NCBI RefSeq assembly: GCF_007859855.1
Contig: NZ_SJPK01000016.1
Location: 54,607 to 100,550, forward strand
Direction of reading: 5' to 3'
Source: Allorhodopirellula solitaria
GTDB taxonomy: Bacteria > Planctomycetota > Planctomycetia > Pirellulales > Pirellulaceae
DNA: 45,944 bases
The position numbers and the translations under genes were made by a program. Positions 34,384-44,700 of the stretch are shown piece by piece; within the stretch, counting starts at the first letter, position 1; each line of letters opens with the position of its first letter. The notes beneath the pieces were generated by a model. The model worked only from the letters and a program-made list of their open reading frames with translations. It did no database searches and was not told where the DNA came from.

Positions 34384-35661
34384 TCAGAACGCGCGGCTCC
34401 GGGCAGCCAACATTTGGCTGCCGATTTGGATCGCGAGACTGCCATAGATGAAATACACAAACATCCCAGGAATGAACGGCATCACGGCCACGACAGCGGA
34501 TGCCAGCCCAATTCCAATCCGGCCCATCCGGGTCGGCATGTTCATCGTGGCAACCACGAACACGGCCAACAGGAAACAGTACACGACCCCCGCCATGGCC
34601 ACGGTGAGGTTGAACCACACCAGCCCTACGATCAGCGATACCAACGCCAACCCCATCAGGATGGCGATCAGGTTGGACGTTAGTCGCTCGCGGCCGTTGA
34701 GTAGGTGCCGGCCGAAGGGGTGCAGTCGCAAGGCGGTGTTCATCAGCGGAGAGGCGATCCAGGTCGTGAGCGCAAAGATCACGTAGCCCATCACGATCGC
34801 AGTTGTGTAGGGAGCCAAAAAAGGCACCGCCTCAGCCAGGCGATCGATGTTCCGAATCAGCAAGTAAAACCCGATCATCACCGCGAACGCGACGCGCTGA
34901 TCGAGTCGTCCCATCCAGACGAAATAGCGATGCAGTGTGCGGTAGAAGATATTGCTCGAATTGATCGCTTCGATCATCCCCCGCCGTGCGAACTCATCGG
35001 TGGGGTCGAGCCGCAGGGCTTCGCGGAAAGCTAGCTGAGCCTGTTTGTACTCACCCTGGTTAAGGTGTGCGTAGGCGACGGCGGCATGGGCAGTCGAGTC
35101 ATCGGGCTGCCGCCCCAATTGCGCCTTGGCTGCCTCGATCGCGTCGCCGCCGCGTCCGAGCCGCTCCAGCGAGAGGCTGCGGATATTGGTGCAGGAACCA
35201 TGCTCGGGGTCGACTTTCAGCCCCCGATCGGCTGTCTCTAAAGCGTCTGCGAACTTGCGGCTCTGCAGCTGTGCTCCGGCGACGATCGCGTAGGAATCGG
35301 CATCGTACGGATCGAGCGCGATCGCCGTCTGGCCCGCTTCGATCGCTGCGGGACAGTCGCCGCGTTGGAGTCGTGAGAACGCCAACGCGTAGAACCCCAG
35401 TGCATCGTTTGGATCGCTCGCAATCGCCAGCTCGGCATGCCGCGTCGCCTCGAGCAACTGCTCGCGATGCTCCTGCGTGCGTGCAGCGTCGCCGACTCGT
35501 TCATCTTGCGAGAGGGCGAGCGACAGGAGCGAGTGTGCGTAGGTGTGTTCGGGATACTCCGCCAAAACCTGCCGCAGCTCCGCTTGTGCGGCGCTGTATC
35601 GACGCTGTTCCAACAGCATGCCTGCCCGTCGCAGGATCGTTTCACTCGGATCGTTCGACAT
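34384..35661 (-). CDS. TPR-repeat protein with C-terminal membrane segments
   Basis: A 425-residue protein. Residues 1-230 are tetratricopeptide repeats (AYAHLNQGEYKQAQLAFREALRLDPTDEFA is a clean example). The second half has about five membrane helices: VAFAVMIGFYLLI, TAIVMGYVIFALTTWIA, IAILMGLALVSLIVGLVWF, AGVVYCFLLAVFVVA and MPFIPGMFVYFIYGSLAI. Its ATG shares one base with the stop of the upstream AAA gene (TGATG), so they are translationally coupled. It may hold the ATPase at the membrane, but this is inference. No named family is recognised beyond the TPR. Confidence 0.8.
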   Translation of the reverse strand: MSNDPSETILRRAGMLLEQRRYSAAQAELRQVLAEYPEHTYAHSLLSLALSQDERVGDAARTQEHREQLLEATRHAELAIASDPNDALGFYALAFSRLQRGDCPAAIEAGQTAIALDPYDADSYAIVAGAQLQSRKFADALETADRGLKVDPEHGSCTNIRSLSLERLGRGGDAIEAAKAQLGRQPDDSTAHAAVAYAHLNQGEYKQAQLAFREALRLDPTDEFARRGMIEAINSSNIFYRTLHRYFVWMGRLDQRVAFAVMIGFYLLIRNIDRLAEAVPFLAPYTTAIVMGYVIFALTTWIASPLMNTALRLHPFGRHLLNGRERLTSNLIAILMGLALVSLIVGLVWFNLTVAMAGVVYCFLLAVFVVATMNMPTRMGRIGIGLASAVVAVMPFIPGMFVYFIYGSLAIQIGSQMLAARSRAF

Positions 35662-37043
35662 CAGCGTTTCACCTTCAAGTAGTCCAGCACCTCGTCGTAG
35701 ACGCCGCCTTCGTTGGCATACAGAGCATGGTTCCGCGCAGTCGCGAACCATTCGTTGACCGAGGGGCGAATGGTCTTCGCCGCAGTCAAAAGATCTTTGG
35801 TGACGATCGGTTTGGGCAATCCGGTTGCGATGGCTTCGGTTAGCTTTTGCTCAACGCACACATCGATCACCGACTTCAGGTCTGCCCCGGAAAAACCTTC
35901 CGTCTTGGCCGCGACCTTGCCGTGATCGACCGAGTCGGTGGGTTTGCCTCGCAACTGGATCTCCAGTACCGCCTCGCGGCCTTTGGCATCGGGTGGAGGA
36001 ACAAAGATCACACGATCGAAACGACCGGGTCTGCGAAAAGCGCTATCGAGATGCCAGGGTGTATTTGTTGCCGCCAGGATCAAGACACCATCATTGTTCG
36101 TTTCGACGCCGTCGAGCTCGCTGAGAAACTGGTTGATCATCTGGCGTCCACCGCTGCGGCGCATGTCACTGCGACTGGCACCGAGTGCATCCACCTCATC
36201 AAAGAACAACACGCAGGGTTTACTGCGCCGCGCCTTGTCAAAGATAGCGTGCAGGTTCTTTTCGCTATTGCCAACCCACATGTCCAAGACGTCGCTGATG
36301 CCCACCGAGAGAAAACCGGCCCCCACTTCCCCGGCTGTCGCGCGGGCGAGATGCGTCTTGCCGCAGCCGGGAGGTCCGTAAAGCAAAATGCCGCCACCGA
36401 CCTTTTTTCCATACGCCGCATACATTTCGGCATGCTGCAGCGGGTAGATGATCTTCAGCCGAATCTGCTCCTTGACCGAGTCCATGCCACCAACCGATTC
36501 GAAACCGTCGGAAAGGTCGGCTTCCATTTCGGGCAGTGCCGCATCCTCTTCATCGCGACTGCCGTCAACGTCGAAATCGGGCATACCCACCGCGTCGGGG
36601 ATCTTGCCTTCGTCGGATTCATCAAAGTCGCGCAGCCCGAGCAAACTCTCGAGTTCGGAATCACGAGCCGACTCGTCATTGGCCACCGCATCTCGGTAGG
36701 TAGCGACAGCACCGCGAATATCCCCTCGGCGTTGCTGCAGTCGGCATTGCAACAGCAGCACCGAAGCGTCGTCGCGGTCCGCCTTCAACAGGGTTTCCAC
36801 AATGGCGGAGGCGTGCGAGTCCTTGCCGCGGCGGAAGAAGATCTGAGCCAACAGCAGTGTAAAGTTGTGACGATCTGGGAAGCGAGCCGAGGCGGCCTTG
36901 GCTTGATCCTCCGCCTCGTCGTCTCGCCCCACGCGCATCAACAGTTCGCAGAGCTGACGCACCAACTCGATGTTTCCAGGTGCTGCCGAGACCGCCGCTC
37001 GCAGCGCATCGATCGCAATTTGATTCGGGTCCATCGTCGCCAT
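35661..37043 (-). CDS. TPR-linked AAA ATPase (FtsH/Cdc48-type AAA domain)
   Basis: A 460-residue protein. Residues 1-125 form TPR-like helices. Residues 126-180 are an acidic linker. The AAA module follows: FESVGGMDSVKEQIR, Walker A GPPGCGKT (223-230), pore-type loop MWVGNSEKN, Walker B CVLFFDEVDALG (277-288), and the arginine-finger block FRRPGRFDR (336-344). The lid reads TEGFSGADLKSVIDVC. All key residues are present, so it should hydrolyse ATP and probably remodels proteins. There is no protease or membrane segment in this protein. Start ATG at 37043 or 37034. The TPR-membrane gene overlaps its stop by one base. Confidence 0.9.
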   Translation of the reverse strand: MATMDPNQIAIDALRAAVSAAPGNIELVRQLCELLMRVGRDDEAEDQAKAASARFPDRHNFTLLLAQIFFRRGKDSHASAIVETLLKADRDDASVLLLQCRLQQRRGDIRGAVATYRDAVANDESARDSELESLLGLRDFDESDEGKIPDAVGMPDFDVDGSRDEEDAALPEMEADLSDGFESVGGMDSVKEQIRLKIIYPLQHAEMYAAYGKKVGGGILLYGPPGCGKTHLARATAGEVGAGFLSVGISDVLDMWVGNSEKNLHAIFDKARRSKPCVLFFDEVDALGASRSDMRRSGGRQMINQFLSELDGVETNNDGVLILAATNTPWHLDSAFRRPGRFDRVIFVPPPDAKGREAVLEIQLRGKPTDSVDHGKVAAKTEGFSGADLKSVIDVCVEQKLTEAIATGLPKPIVTKDLLTAAKTIRPSVNEWFATARNHALYANEGGVYDEVLDYLKVKR

Positions 37044-37178
37044 TCCTGACTGGTGTTCGATATCGGATGATTTGCCAGCAATGCGGCTGCGGGCGGGACC
37101 GCCCCAATCTCATGGATTCCATTCGGCGCGTCAATGGTTCGCTGAGCGTCGTTGGTTCACCGAGCCGACTCAGGAGGC

Positions 37179-39461
37179 TCAAGGAAGAGCGACTTGGGGA
37201 GCCGCGAGCACGCCCTCGTACTCGATGTCCGCATACGCCACCTCGGTGACTGACGAAGGCCCCATCACGGGCTCGGCGAAAGGCTCGGCGAAAGGCTCGG
37301 TGGAAGGCTCGGTGGAAGGCTCGGTGGAAGGCTCGGTGACGGGCTCGGTGAAAGGATTTGCGTAAGACTCTGTGAAAGGGTTCGTGATGGGGAGCGTCCC
37401 AGGCTCGGCGGCGAGATGAGCTCGCAAGATGCCAAGCACGATCTGCTGAGCTTCGGGAGATTGCAGGATGGTCGTGTGGGTGGAGCCAACCAACGATGTC
37501 GACTCCGCGTTGGCCCGATACGCGCTACGGACAGGAACGACACCATCGGACGCCCCCGAAACGGGTAACCAGCAGGAATTCCCGATGATCGAATCGACGC
37601 GAACGCGAGGCGTCGACGGCGTATCGGCGAGCGATTGCAGCAATTGGCTGGTCGGTCGCAACAGCTCCACGCTCGACGGGAACGATGCCGAATACTCGCC
37701 TGAGAACGCGCCCGGGTTGTCCCGAATGATGGTTTCATAGTCGCTTCTCTTCCGCCCCCAAATCCCCGCCAATGCGGATCCGATCCGACCGATACATTGC
37801 GAGGCCCACTGGGACCCTCGATGCGGCGTGGCTATGTAAATGACCCGGCCGATCTCGGGATTGGCTCGGAAAAAGAATGCCTGGCGTAGTTCCTCAATCA
37901 ACTCCGGCGAACCACGCAGCTGCGCAAACGGAATGTTGGCGACCGAATGCCACAATCGATCGCCACTATCGGTCACCTGCAGTTTCGAAAGCAATCCACC
38001 CATGCTGTGCCCCACAATCACCGCAGGTGGACGAGATGCCTGGGGCGATTCGCGCCGGCTAGGTTCAAGCGCCAGCAAACCGATCGGCTCATCGAGAGGT
38101 ATCTCATCGCTAGGTACCAGTCCGCTCGGCAGTGACATCTCGGGAGCCGCGATCATCGGCGATGGGCTTCCGCACGCGTTACAGCACGCGAACGCTTCGG
38201 CGAGCCGCTCGCGCAGAGCCGCCGCGGAGTCCAACACATTGTCGCCGGTCGGGTACCGAAACACCCAGATTTGATAGCGTCGCCGCAGCACTGGATCGGA
38301 CTGCACGGCCTCCGCCATCCCTAAGAACGCAGCAGGATCCGACAGCAATCCATGGACGACGATGAGCGGAATCTTGTCAGGCTGGTAGGGTTGGAGGAAT
38401 CGCAGGTGCGGCTGGTCGACCCCGTTGTTGCCGCTCAAAAACGCGACGAGTGGATTGTATCGACTGGCCTGCCGCGCATAGTCGAGAGACATCGCTGGGC
38501 TCTGAGCGATCGCACCGCCACTACCATCGGCGTCGACGAAGCCACCGTCGCTGCCGGGGGCAAGCTCAAGCGGATTGACGAATGTCACCGAAGCTGACTC
38601 GGGCACTGCCAACGGGCCAGCTTCCGCCTCCGCTGTCTCCCGAAACAGAGAGCTGGGAAAATCGAACAATGCCGTAGCTGAGAACGGCGTTCGCGAGTCC
38701 ACAAAGTCACAGGGGGTTCGCTGAGGCCGGTCGCCCGCTGAATCGCTATCACAGGGCGTCGGTGTCAAATGGTTTGCCTTCGTCCGGGACACGACGACCA
38801 GCGGGATACCACGCCCACAGACATTGCCAGGGGCGTCAGCAGGCGGTTCGAACACGAGCAAATGCTCAAAGTCTTGCGTCTCCCAGACAAACCCGTGGTG
38901 GACAATGGGGATTCGCAGCGGTCCTGTGGCCGCATTGACGAGCAGGTCTGAGGTCGGGTCCAGACGCCCGTAGGCCTCCCCAAAGGTAAGGATACGGATC
39001 ATCGCGCTCTTGCGGACCTGCTCGGCACGCCCGACTCGGCTTCCCCATCGGCATCCGGTCCCCAAACACCCTCCACTGCACTGGCACGCGTCACCTTGAG
39101 CCAAGGCGTCGCCGCTCCAAGCGATCGCGCGAGCCCAATAGTCGACGGCCTGGTCGTCGCAGTCCATGTGCAAACGTTCGGCCTGCGCGTACGCGTTCTC
39201 AGCAAGCACCAATGGCGATGGCGACGTGAAGGGGATGCCGTCGAGCTGCCCAGCGATAAGCGGATCGCAGGCGCGTGAGTCCTGCCGAGGCTGGTACCAC
39301 GGCAACCAATCGCACTTCCAATTCGCCGGAGACGGGGCGATCACATACGGCGTCCGCAACGGCGGCGGCCCCAAGCAGCAGCAACCATTGATGCTGAGGA
39401 TCAGCATCACCGCGCAAAACGTAGGGAATAGACGACGTGCGTTCACAATCGACCCAAACAT
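37179..39461 (-). CDS. Lipid-anchored alpha/beta hydrolase (lipase-like)
   Basis: A 760-residue protein. ATG at 39461 starts a lipoprotein signal (ARRLFPTFCAVMLILSINGC); the frame is open to 39653 but has no such signal further up. The hydrolase centre has PLIVVHGLLSDPAAF for the oxyanion region and VIVGHSMGGLLSK with the nucleophilic Ser at about residue 484. VIYIATPHRGSQWAS and SDGVVPVRSA follow, and a His lies in STHTTILQSPEA, so Ser-Asp-His are all plausible. This resembles PGAP1-like esterases. The C-terminus carries short FAEP/STEP repeats coded by 12-base units. It is probably exported and anchored. Confidence 0.8.
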   Translation of the reverse strand: MFGSIVNARRLFPTFCAVMLILSINGCCCLGPPPLRTPYVIAPSPANWKCDWLPWYQPRQDSRACDPLIAGQLDGIPFTSPSPLVLAENAYAQAERLHMDCDDQAVDYWARAIAWSGDALAQGDACQCSGGCLGTGCRWGSRVGRAEQVRKSAMIRILTFGEAYGRLDPTSDLLVNAATGPLRIPIVHHGFVWETQDFEHLLVFEPPADAPGNVCGRGIPLVVVSRTKANHLTPTPCDSDSAGDRPQRTPCDFVDSRTPFSATALFDFPSSLFRETAEAEAGPLAVPESASVTFVNPLELAPGSDGGFVDADGSGGAIAQSPAMSLDYARQASRYNPLVAFLSGNNGVDQPHLRFLQPYQPDKIPLIVVHGLLSDPAAFLGMAEAVQSDPVLRRRYQIWVFRYPTGDNVLDSAAALRERLAEAFACCNACGSPSPMIAAPEMSLPSGLVPSDEIPLDEPIGLLALEPSRRESPQASRPPAVIVGHSMGGLLSKLQVTDSGDRLWHSVANIPFAQLRGSPELIEELRQAFFFRANPEIGRVIYIATPHRGSQWASQCIGRIGSALAGIWGRKRSDYETIIRDNPGAFSGEYSASFPSSVELLRPTSQLLQSLADTPSTPRVRVDSIIGNSCWLPVSGASDGVVPVRSAYRANAESTSLVGSTHTTILQSPEAQQIVLGILRAHLAAEPGTLPITNPFTESYANPFTEPVTEPSTEPSTEPSTEPFAEPFAEPVMGPSSVTEVAYADIEYEGVLAAPQVALP
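37270..37353 (-). repeat. Seven 12-base tandem repeats inside the hydrolase gene
   Basis: Units of GGCTCGGTGGAA and close variants (plus-strand view) run without break. On the coding strand they give tetrapeptides FTEP, VTEP, STEP (three times) and FAEP (twice). In-frame slippage would only change repeat number, so the tail length may vary among strains. Confidence 0.9.
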
Positions 39462-40152
39462 GGACAGAACAGGTACGTTCGATCGTCCTTGATCGATTGG
39501 GATCCCCCAATCGGAGCATGCCGCGGTGTTGGTTGATGCCAACCACCGATCGACGCGTTCCCCGAACTGGGACATCCGTGCGCACCCACTGACTGCCGTC
39601 TGGATCCAATGCCTCGGCTCGGCGTGGGCCGCGCAGATTGAATCCAGTGACAACCAATCAATAGGTACTGATCAGGTCATCGGTAACGATCCCCCCTGGG
39701 ATTGACGCTTGCCGAAAGAATTCCGCATGGGCCGGTTAGGAGGGTTAGTCAGGGCAGTTCGAAGCTGGCCACTCACCGCCATTTTCATCGAATCCAGTCG
39801 GGGTTCTTGTTGTCCTGGCTCCATCCTTGGCAGCGAAGCGGGCGGGGGTCTACAAGCTCGTCCTCAGGGTGCCGTCCGTCATGCGCAGCTGACGATTTCC
39901 GCTCGCGTGGCCCGCTACCCGGTGACCTCGAGTCTGACCCAGCCCCCCATCTGAACCAGTGTGGATCAAGCAGCCACACACGATCGAAGCTGCGTTTGGA
40001 CCGTCTGCACCTGGCACTCTGAAACACAGTTCGGGGGGGAACCATTTGACCCATTAAGGGAAACTCCATACCCTATAGGAACTCCAGTGGCTGCCGGATT
40101 CTCCGTGACAACTGTTGGTCTTTTCTAATTTTTCTCTGATGGATAGGTGAAA
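39462..40152. other. Long intergenic stretch without recognised gene
   Basis: A 691-base gap between the divergent hydrolase and DUF1559 genes. Frames here are short and lack family marks. GC-rich sequence changes to an AT-rich run (TTTTCTAATTTTTCTC) just before the DUF1559 gene, as expected for a promoter or leader. Confidence 0.5.
40046..40074 (+). promoter_or_regulatory. Possible sigma-70-like promoter for the DUF1559 gene
   Basis: TTGACC and TACCCT with a 17-base spacer, about 80 bases before the start codon. The -35 box is good, the -10 box is weak. This is the only such pair noticed in the gap. Confidence 0.25.
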
Positions 40153-41307
40153 ATGATGTTTTATTCGTTCAAATTTTCGGGACTCACGGATCGGCCGCGA
40201 TTCTCCAGACGAGCTGGCTTCACGCTAGTGGAACTGCTCGTGGTGATCGCAATTATTGGCGTTTTAGTGGGGCTGCTCCTACCGGCGGTTCAAGCCGCTC
40301 GGGAAGCGGCGCGACGGATGAGTTGTGGCAATAACGTCAAACAACTCGGCTTGGCGCTGCACAACTACCACTCGACCTACCAACGGCTGCCGAAACAGGG
40401 CGGCGGCACGACAGGCGGAGGTCTGACCAACCGTGGTCGGCAGAGCGCCTTCCCAGGCATGCTTCCTTTCATGGAGCAACAGGCTGTGTGGCAACAGATT
40501 TCCAATCCCTGGGTCGATCCAGACACCAGCGATGTCTACCCGCCGATGGGACCACCACACTGGTTTGACCAATACGACCCCTTCAATACCCAGATTGCGA
40601 CGCTGCTGTGTCCCAGCGACGTCTATCCTCCCTCGCCCACTCCTCAGGGGAAAAACAACTATGGGTTCTCCTATGGCGATAGCTTCTGGAACTGCAACAA
40701 CGTCAATCAAAGCAACCCCGACCAGCAACGAGGCGCCTTCATCGATACCAAATTCACTCGGTTCCGTGATTGCCTCGACGGTACTAGTAACACCGTCGCC
40801 ATGGCAGAGATCGTGCTCTCGAGCGGCAATCGCGAGGTGATCGGCGACATTGTCAACGGTTCAGGACTTGAGTTTCGTAACGATCCGCGGCAAAACTGCC
40901 TGCTCGATCCGGTCGACCCGCAGCGACCGCAGTTCTACGCCGTCGGCACCCCGCTCTGTGCCGATGCCGACTCCGGACGTACGCGCGGCAATAGCTGGGT
41001 CTGTGGAGATCCCCTGTTTTCCGGTGTCACCACGTCGTTCCCACCGAATTCCCCCAGCTGCAATCGGGGTAACAACCCCGGTTCGCAGGGCGGTAATTTC
41101 AGCGCCGCCAGCCGTCACCAGGGTGGTTGTCACGTGCTCAAACTCGACGGCTCGGTCACCTTTGTTACCGAAAGCATCGACACCGGGGATCTCTCCTCGC
41201 GTCCGGTTGGCGTGACCGGTGGTCCTCCACCTGGAGCCGCCAGTCCTTACGGGATCTGGGGCGCAGCCGGCAGCATGCAAGGTCGTGAGACCGACACGAC
41301 ACTTTAA
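40153..41307 (+). CDS. DUF1559 protein with type IV pilin-like N-terminus
   Basis: A protein of the large planctomycete DUF1559 family. The N-terminus carries a prepilin-type cleavage and methylation motif (RRAGFTLVELLVVIAIIGVLVGLLLPAVQAAREAARR). NVKQLGLALHNYHSTY and the C-terminal H-x-DG block (SRHQGGCHVLKLDGSVTFV) complete the family pattern. Starts at 40147 (GTG), 40153 and 40156 (ATG) are all possible; AGGTGA at 40145-40150 best serves the ATGs. These proteins are thought to pass through a type II secretion or pilus-like route. The window's secretin could belong to such a route, which is inference. Confidence 0.93.
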   Translation: MMFYSFKFSGLTDRPRFSRRAGFTLVELLVVIAIIGVLVGLLLPAVQAAREAARRMSCGNNVKQLGLALHNYHSTYQRLPKQGGGTTGGGLTNRGRQSAFPGMLPFMEQQAVWQQISNPWVDPDTSDVYPPMGPPHWFDQYDPFNTQIATLLCPSDVYPPSPTPQGKNNYGFSYGDSFWNCNNVNQSNPDQQRGAFIDTKFTRFRDCLDGTSNTVAMAEIVLSSGNREVIGDIVNGSGLEFRNDPRQNCLLDPVDPQRPQFYAVGTPLCADADSGRTRGNSWVCGDPLFSGVTTSFPPNSPSCNRGNNPGSQGGNFSAASRHQGGCHVLKLDGSVTFVTESIDTGDLSSRPVGVTGGPPPGAASPYGIWGAAGSMQGRETDTTL

Positions 41308-41339
41308 TCATCTCTTTCCCACTCACCCAGGATCACTCC

Positions 41340-41531
41340 ATGATCAGGAAACTACTCACACTCACTTCAATCTGCTGTCTTTGTACGTTCGCCCCTGGAT
41401 GCTCCGACTCCGGGCCGAACACTGTCAATCAACCCGAGGAAACCAAGACGATTGAACAGCAGTTGGAGGAGGACAAAGTCCGCGCCAAAGAAGAGGCTGC
41501 CGAACTGCGTGAGCAAGCGCAGTACAACTAG
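41340..41531 (+). CDS. Small lipoprotein
   Basis: A 63-residue protein with a lipoprotein signal (MIRKLLTLTSICCLCTFAPGC) and a short charged, helical body (EEDKVRAKEEAAELREQAQ). It begins 32 bases after the DUF1559 stop and probably shares its transcript. Similar tiny lipoproteins often follow DUF1559 genes in planctomycetes, as I recall; no function is known. Confidence 0.7.
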   Translation: MIRKLLTLTSICCLCTFAPGCSDSGPNTVNQPEETKTIEQQLEEDKVRAKEEAAELREQAQYN

Positions 41532-41743
41532 CTATTCCGCTGCAACTGGGGTCGCTCTGATTTGAAATGGCGGGCAGCCATACTTCGGAGCGATTCCTGC
41601 CGCAGTCTCCACCTAAGCTAAATGAGGAACTACACTGCTTACGCCCTCGTAGTGACCTCGAGGACTTGCCGCTTTCCCTTTCTTCCCCACATTCTGATTG
41701 CGATACCGAGTTCGTTCTCGCATTCGTAGGACCCACCACCCAT

Positions 41744-44700
41744 ATGAAATCCATGCCTTCTCGCCTGCTACTAGCGAGTCTCACTTCCTGTTTAACGGTC
41801 TGTCTCACCGGTCATTCGCTGCCCGCAATGGCTGACGAGGGACAGACCGACGCTCCCGAGGTGATCACGACCGTCACAGACGCTCAGGAGCAACAGACGA
41901 AACAAGTGCGGCCGGACTACCTGCAACCCACACCCTTCGAGGGCGACGCGCCCGCGACATCGCTGCCACTGGATCCGGTCGAAGGCGAAACGATTGCCTT
42001 TCTCGGCAACACCTTGGCCGCTCGCATGGAATTGTATAACGCGTTCGAAACGGCGCTCTACCAACAATTCCCCGAGAAGAAGCTGACGTTTCGTAACATG
42101 GGATTCCCGGGCCACACCCCAGCGTTTCGTCCTGAGGCCGGGAACCCTGACCCGTGGGCCTTTCCCGGTGCTGAAAAGTTCCGACCCGAGATCCAAGGTC
42201 ACTTCGGGGAAGGACACTACCCCAAACCAGATGATTGGTTGACCACCGTCCAGGCGAGCACAATCGTCGCGTTCTTCGGTTTCAACGAATCGTTCGATGG
42301 CATGGACGGCATCGAGAATTTCAAGAATGAACTCCGCGCCTTCGTTGACCACACGCTGTCACGTTCCTACGAGAGTGATGCCGAGCAACCGCCGCGACTC
42401 GTCCTGGCGACGCCCATCGCGATGCAGCAGCTGCCTGAGTTCGATCTTCCGAACGCGGAGCAACGCAATACACTACTGAAGGCCTACGCCGACGCGGTGC
42501 AGAGTGTTGCTGAGGAGAAAAACGTCGGCTTCGTCGATCTGTTTTCGCCAACCCTGCAGTGGTTTGAGAACTCCACGCAGCCGCTCACGATCAATGGTGT
42601 GCACCTCACCGAAACCGGCTATCAGAAACTCGCCCCGGTTTTGATGAAACAACTCTTCAGTGCTGACGGAGTTACCCCGAAAACCGATTCTCTGCTCCAC
42701 CAAGCCGTGCAGGACAAGGCGTGGTATTGGCGCAACGACTATCGCATGCTCAACGGCGTGCACGCTTATGGCCGCCGATGGGCCCCCTATGGGAACTTCA
42801 ATTACCCAGAGGAAATTGAGAAGATCCGTCAGATGACGGTGTTGCGTGACCGAAATATTTGGGCAATCGCCGAAGGCAAGTCGGCGACACTCGAGATCGA
42901 TGATTCGATTACGCGTCCCCTGACGACGGTCGAAACCAATTTCCGGATCAGCCCTAAGAATGGCTCGACGAACTATCTCGATGCCGAAACAGACGCGATG
43001 GAGAAGTTCACCCTTCCCGACGGCTATGAAGTCTCCCTGTTCGCGTCAGAACATGACTTCCCGAATCTTGGCAACCCAGCCCAGATGGAGTTCGACAACC
43101 AGGGACGCCTGTGGGTCTCGACGCTTCCGAGCTACCCGCACTACAAGCCGGGCGACTCTAAGCCCAACGACATGCTGCTGATCTACGAAGACACCGATGG
43201 AGATGGCCGGGCCGATAAGGAAACTGTTTTCGCCGACGGACTGCATATGCCGATCGGCTTTGAGCTGACTCCCGAGGGCGTCTACCTTTCTCAAGAGCCG
43301 TACTTGGTATTACTCCAAGACACCGATGGGGATGACCACGCGGACAAGATTGAATACCTGCTCGATGGCTTCGATTCACACGACACCCACCATGCCATCT
43401 CCGCCTTCGACATGGATCATGGAAATGGTATCTACATGTGCGAAGGTCGATTCCTGCACTCGCAAGTCGAAACGCCCTGGGGTCCTCAACGGATGACCGA
43501 CGGTGGGGTTTGGCGATTCGATCCGAACTCATGGAAAGTCGAACGAGTGATGCAGACCGACGTGAATAACCCCTGGGGGGTTGCCCACGACGAATTCGGC
43601 CAGACCGTTGTCAATGATGCTTCCGGTGGTGCTCAATATTGGATGCTCGGCTACTCCGTCAAAGTCCCGCACTCCAAAGAAATTCCGAAGGTTTCGAAAT
43701 TCAATTACGAACACCACGCTCGGCCCACCTCGGGTGCGGAGTTTCTCTACAGCAGGCACTTCCCCGACGAAGTACAAGGCGATTATCTCTACACAAACTC
43801 GATCGGGTTTCTTGGCATCAAACAGTACGACACGATGGAAGATGGTGTCGAGATCAAAGGTAAGTTCCGCCAGGACCTGATTCAGTCTTCCGATGGGAAC
43901 TTCCGGCCCTGTGATTTGCAGGTGGCCCCCGACGGTAGTTTGTACTTCGTCGATTGGCACAACACGCTGATCGGGCACATGCAACACAGCGCACGAGATC
44001 CGTTACGGAACTCAGAGTATGGTCGCATCTACCGAATCACGCACACCGACCGAGCGTTGGTGGATCCACCCGCCGTTGCAGGCGCCGAGATCGATCAATT
44101 GTTCGAGAACATGAAGCTGCCTGAGCTCAACGCGAGAACGCGATCGCACGTCGAACTGAGTGGTCGTGACAAGCAAGCCGTTCTCGATGCCGCCATGCAG
44201 TTCGCCAGCAATCACGAAAGTGATGAGCGCTTGGTTCTCGAGGCATTGTGGGCTACCTGGGGACAACAGGAACCGTCGACGGAGCTGCTCGAGCAATGCC
44301 TGAAGGCAAAAGACCACCGGGTCCGCGCCGCTGCCGTTCGAGTCGTTCGTCACTGCCTGCACCTCTTAGACGAACCGCAAACCTACCTGCTCACAGCTGC
44401 GAAAGATGAACATCCACGCGTTCGGCTGGAAGCACTCGCGGCGGGTTCGTGGCTCGGTGGGAAAGCGGGAGCGGAAGTCCTGCTGACCGTCGCATCTCGC
44501 AATACCGATCGCTGGATTCGCAACGCGCTCAATAGCGCCATGTGGTTGCTCAAGCCCGCTGTGGAGCGCCAAGTCGATGAGCACTCATTCGACCCACTCA
44601 CCCTCTCGGTCGATTATGACCAACTGCTCGCCGGGAAACTCGAAGGTGCGATGAAACCGAAAGACTATCGCACCAAGTCCGACAAGTTCAAGAACAAGAA

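Noticed and set aside
35847-37049. Plus-strand frame of 400 codons opposite the AAA ATPase gene
   Set aside because: Shadow of a gene whose Walker motifs are intact; no signal, domain or ribosome site supports it.
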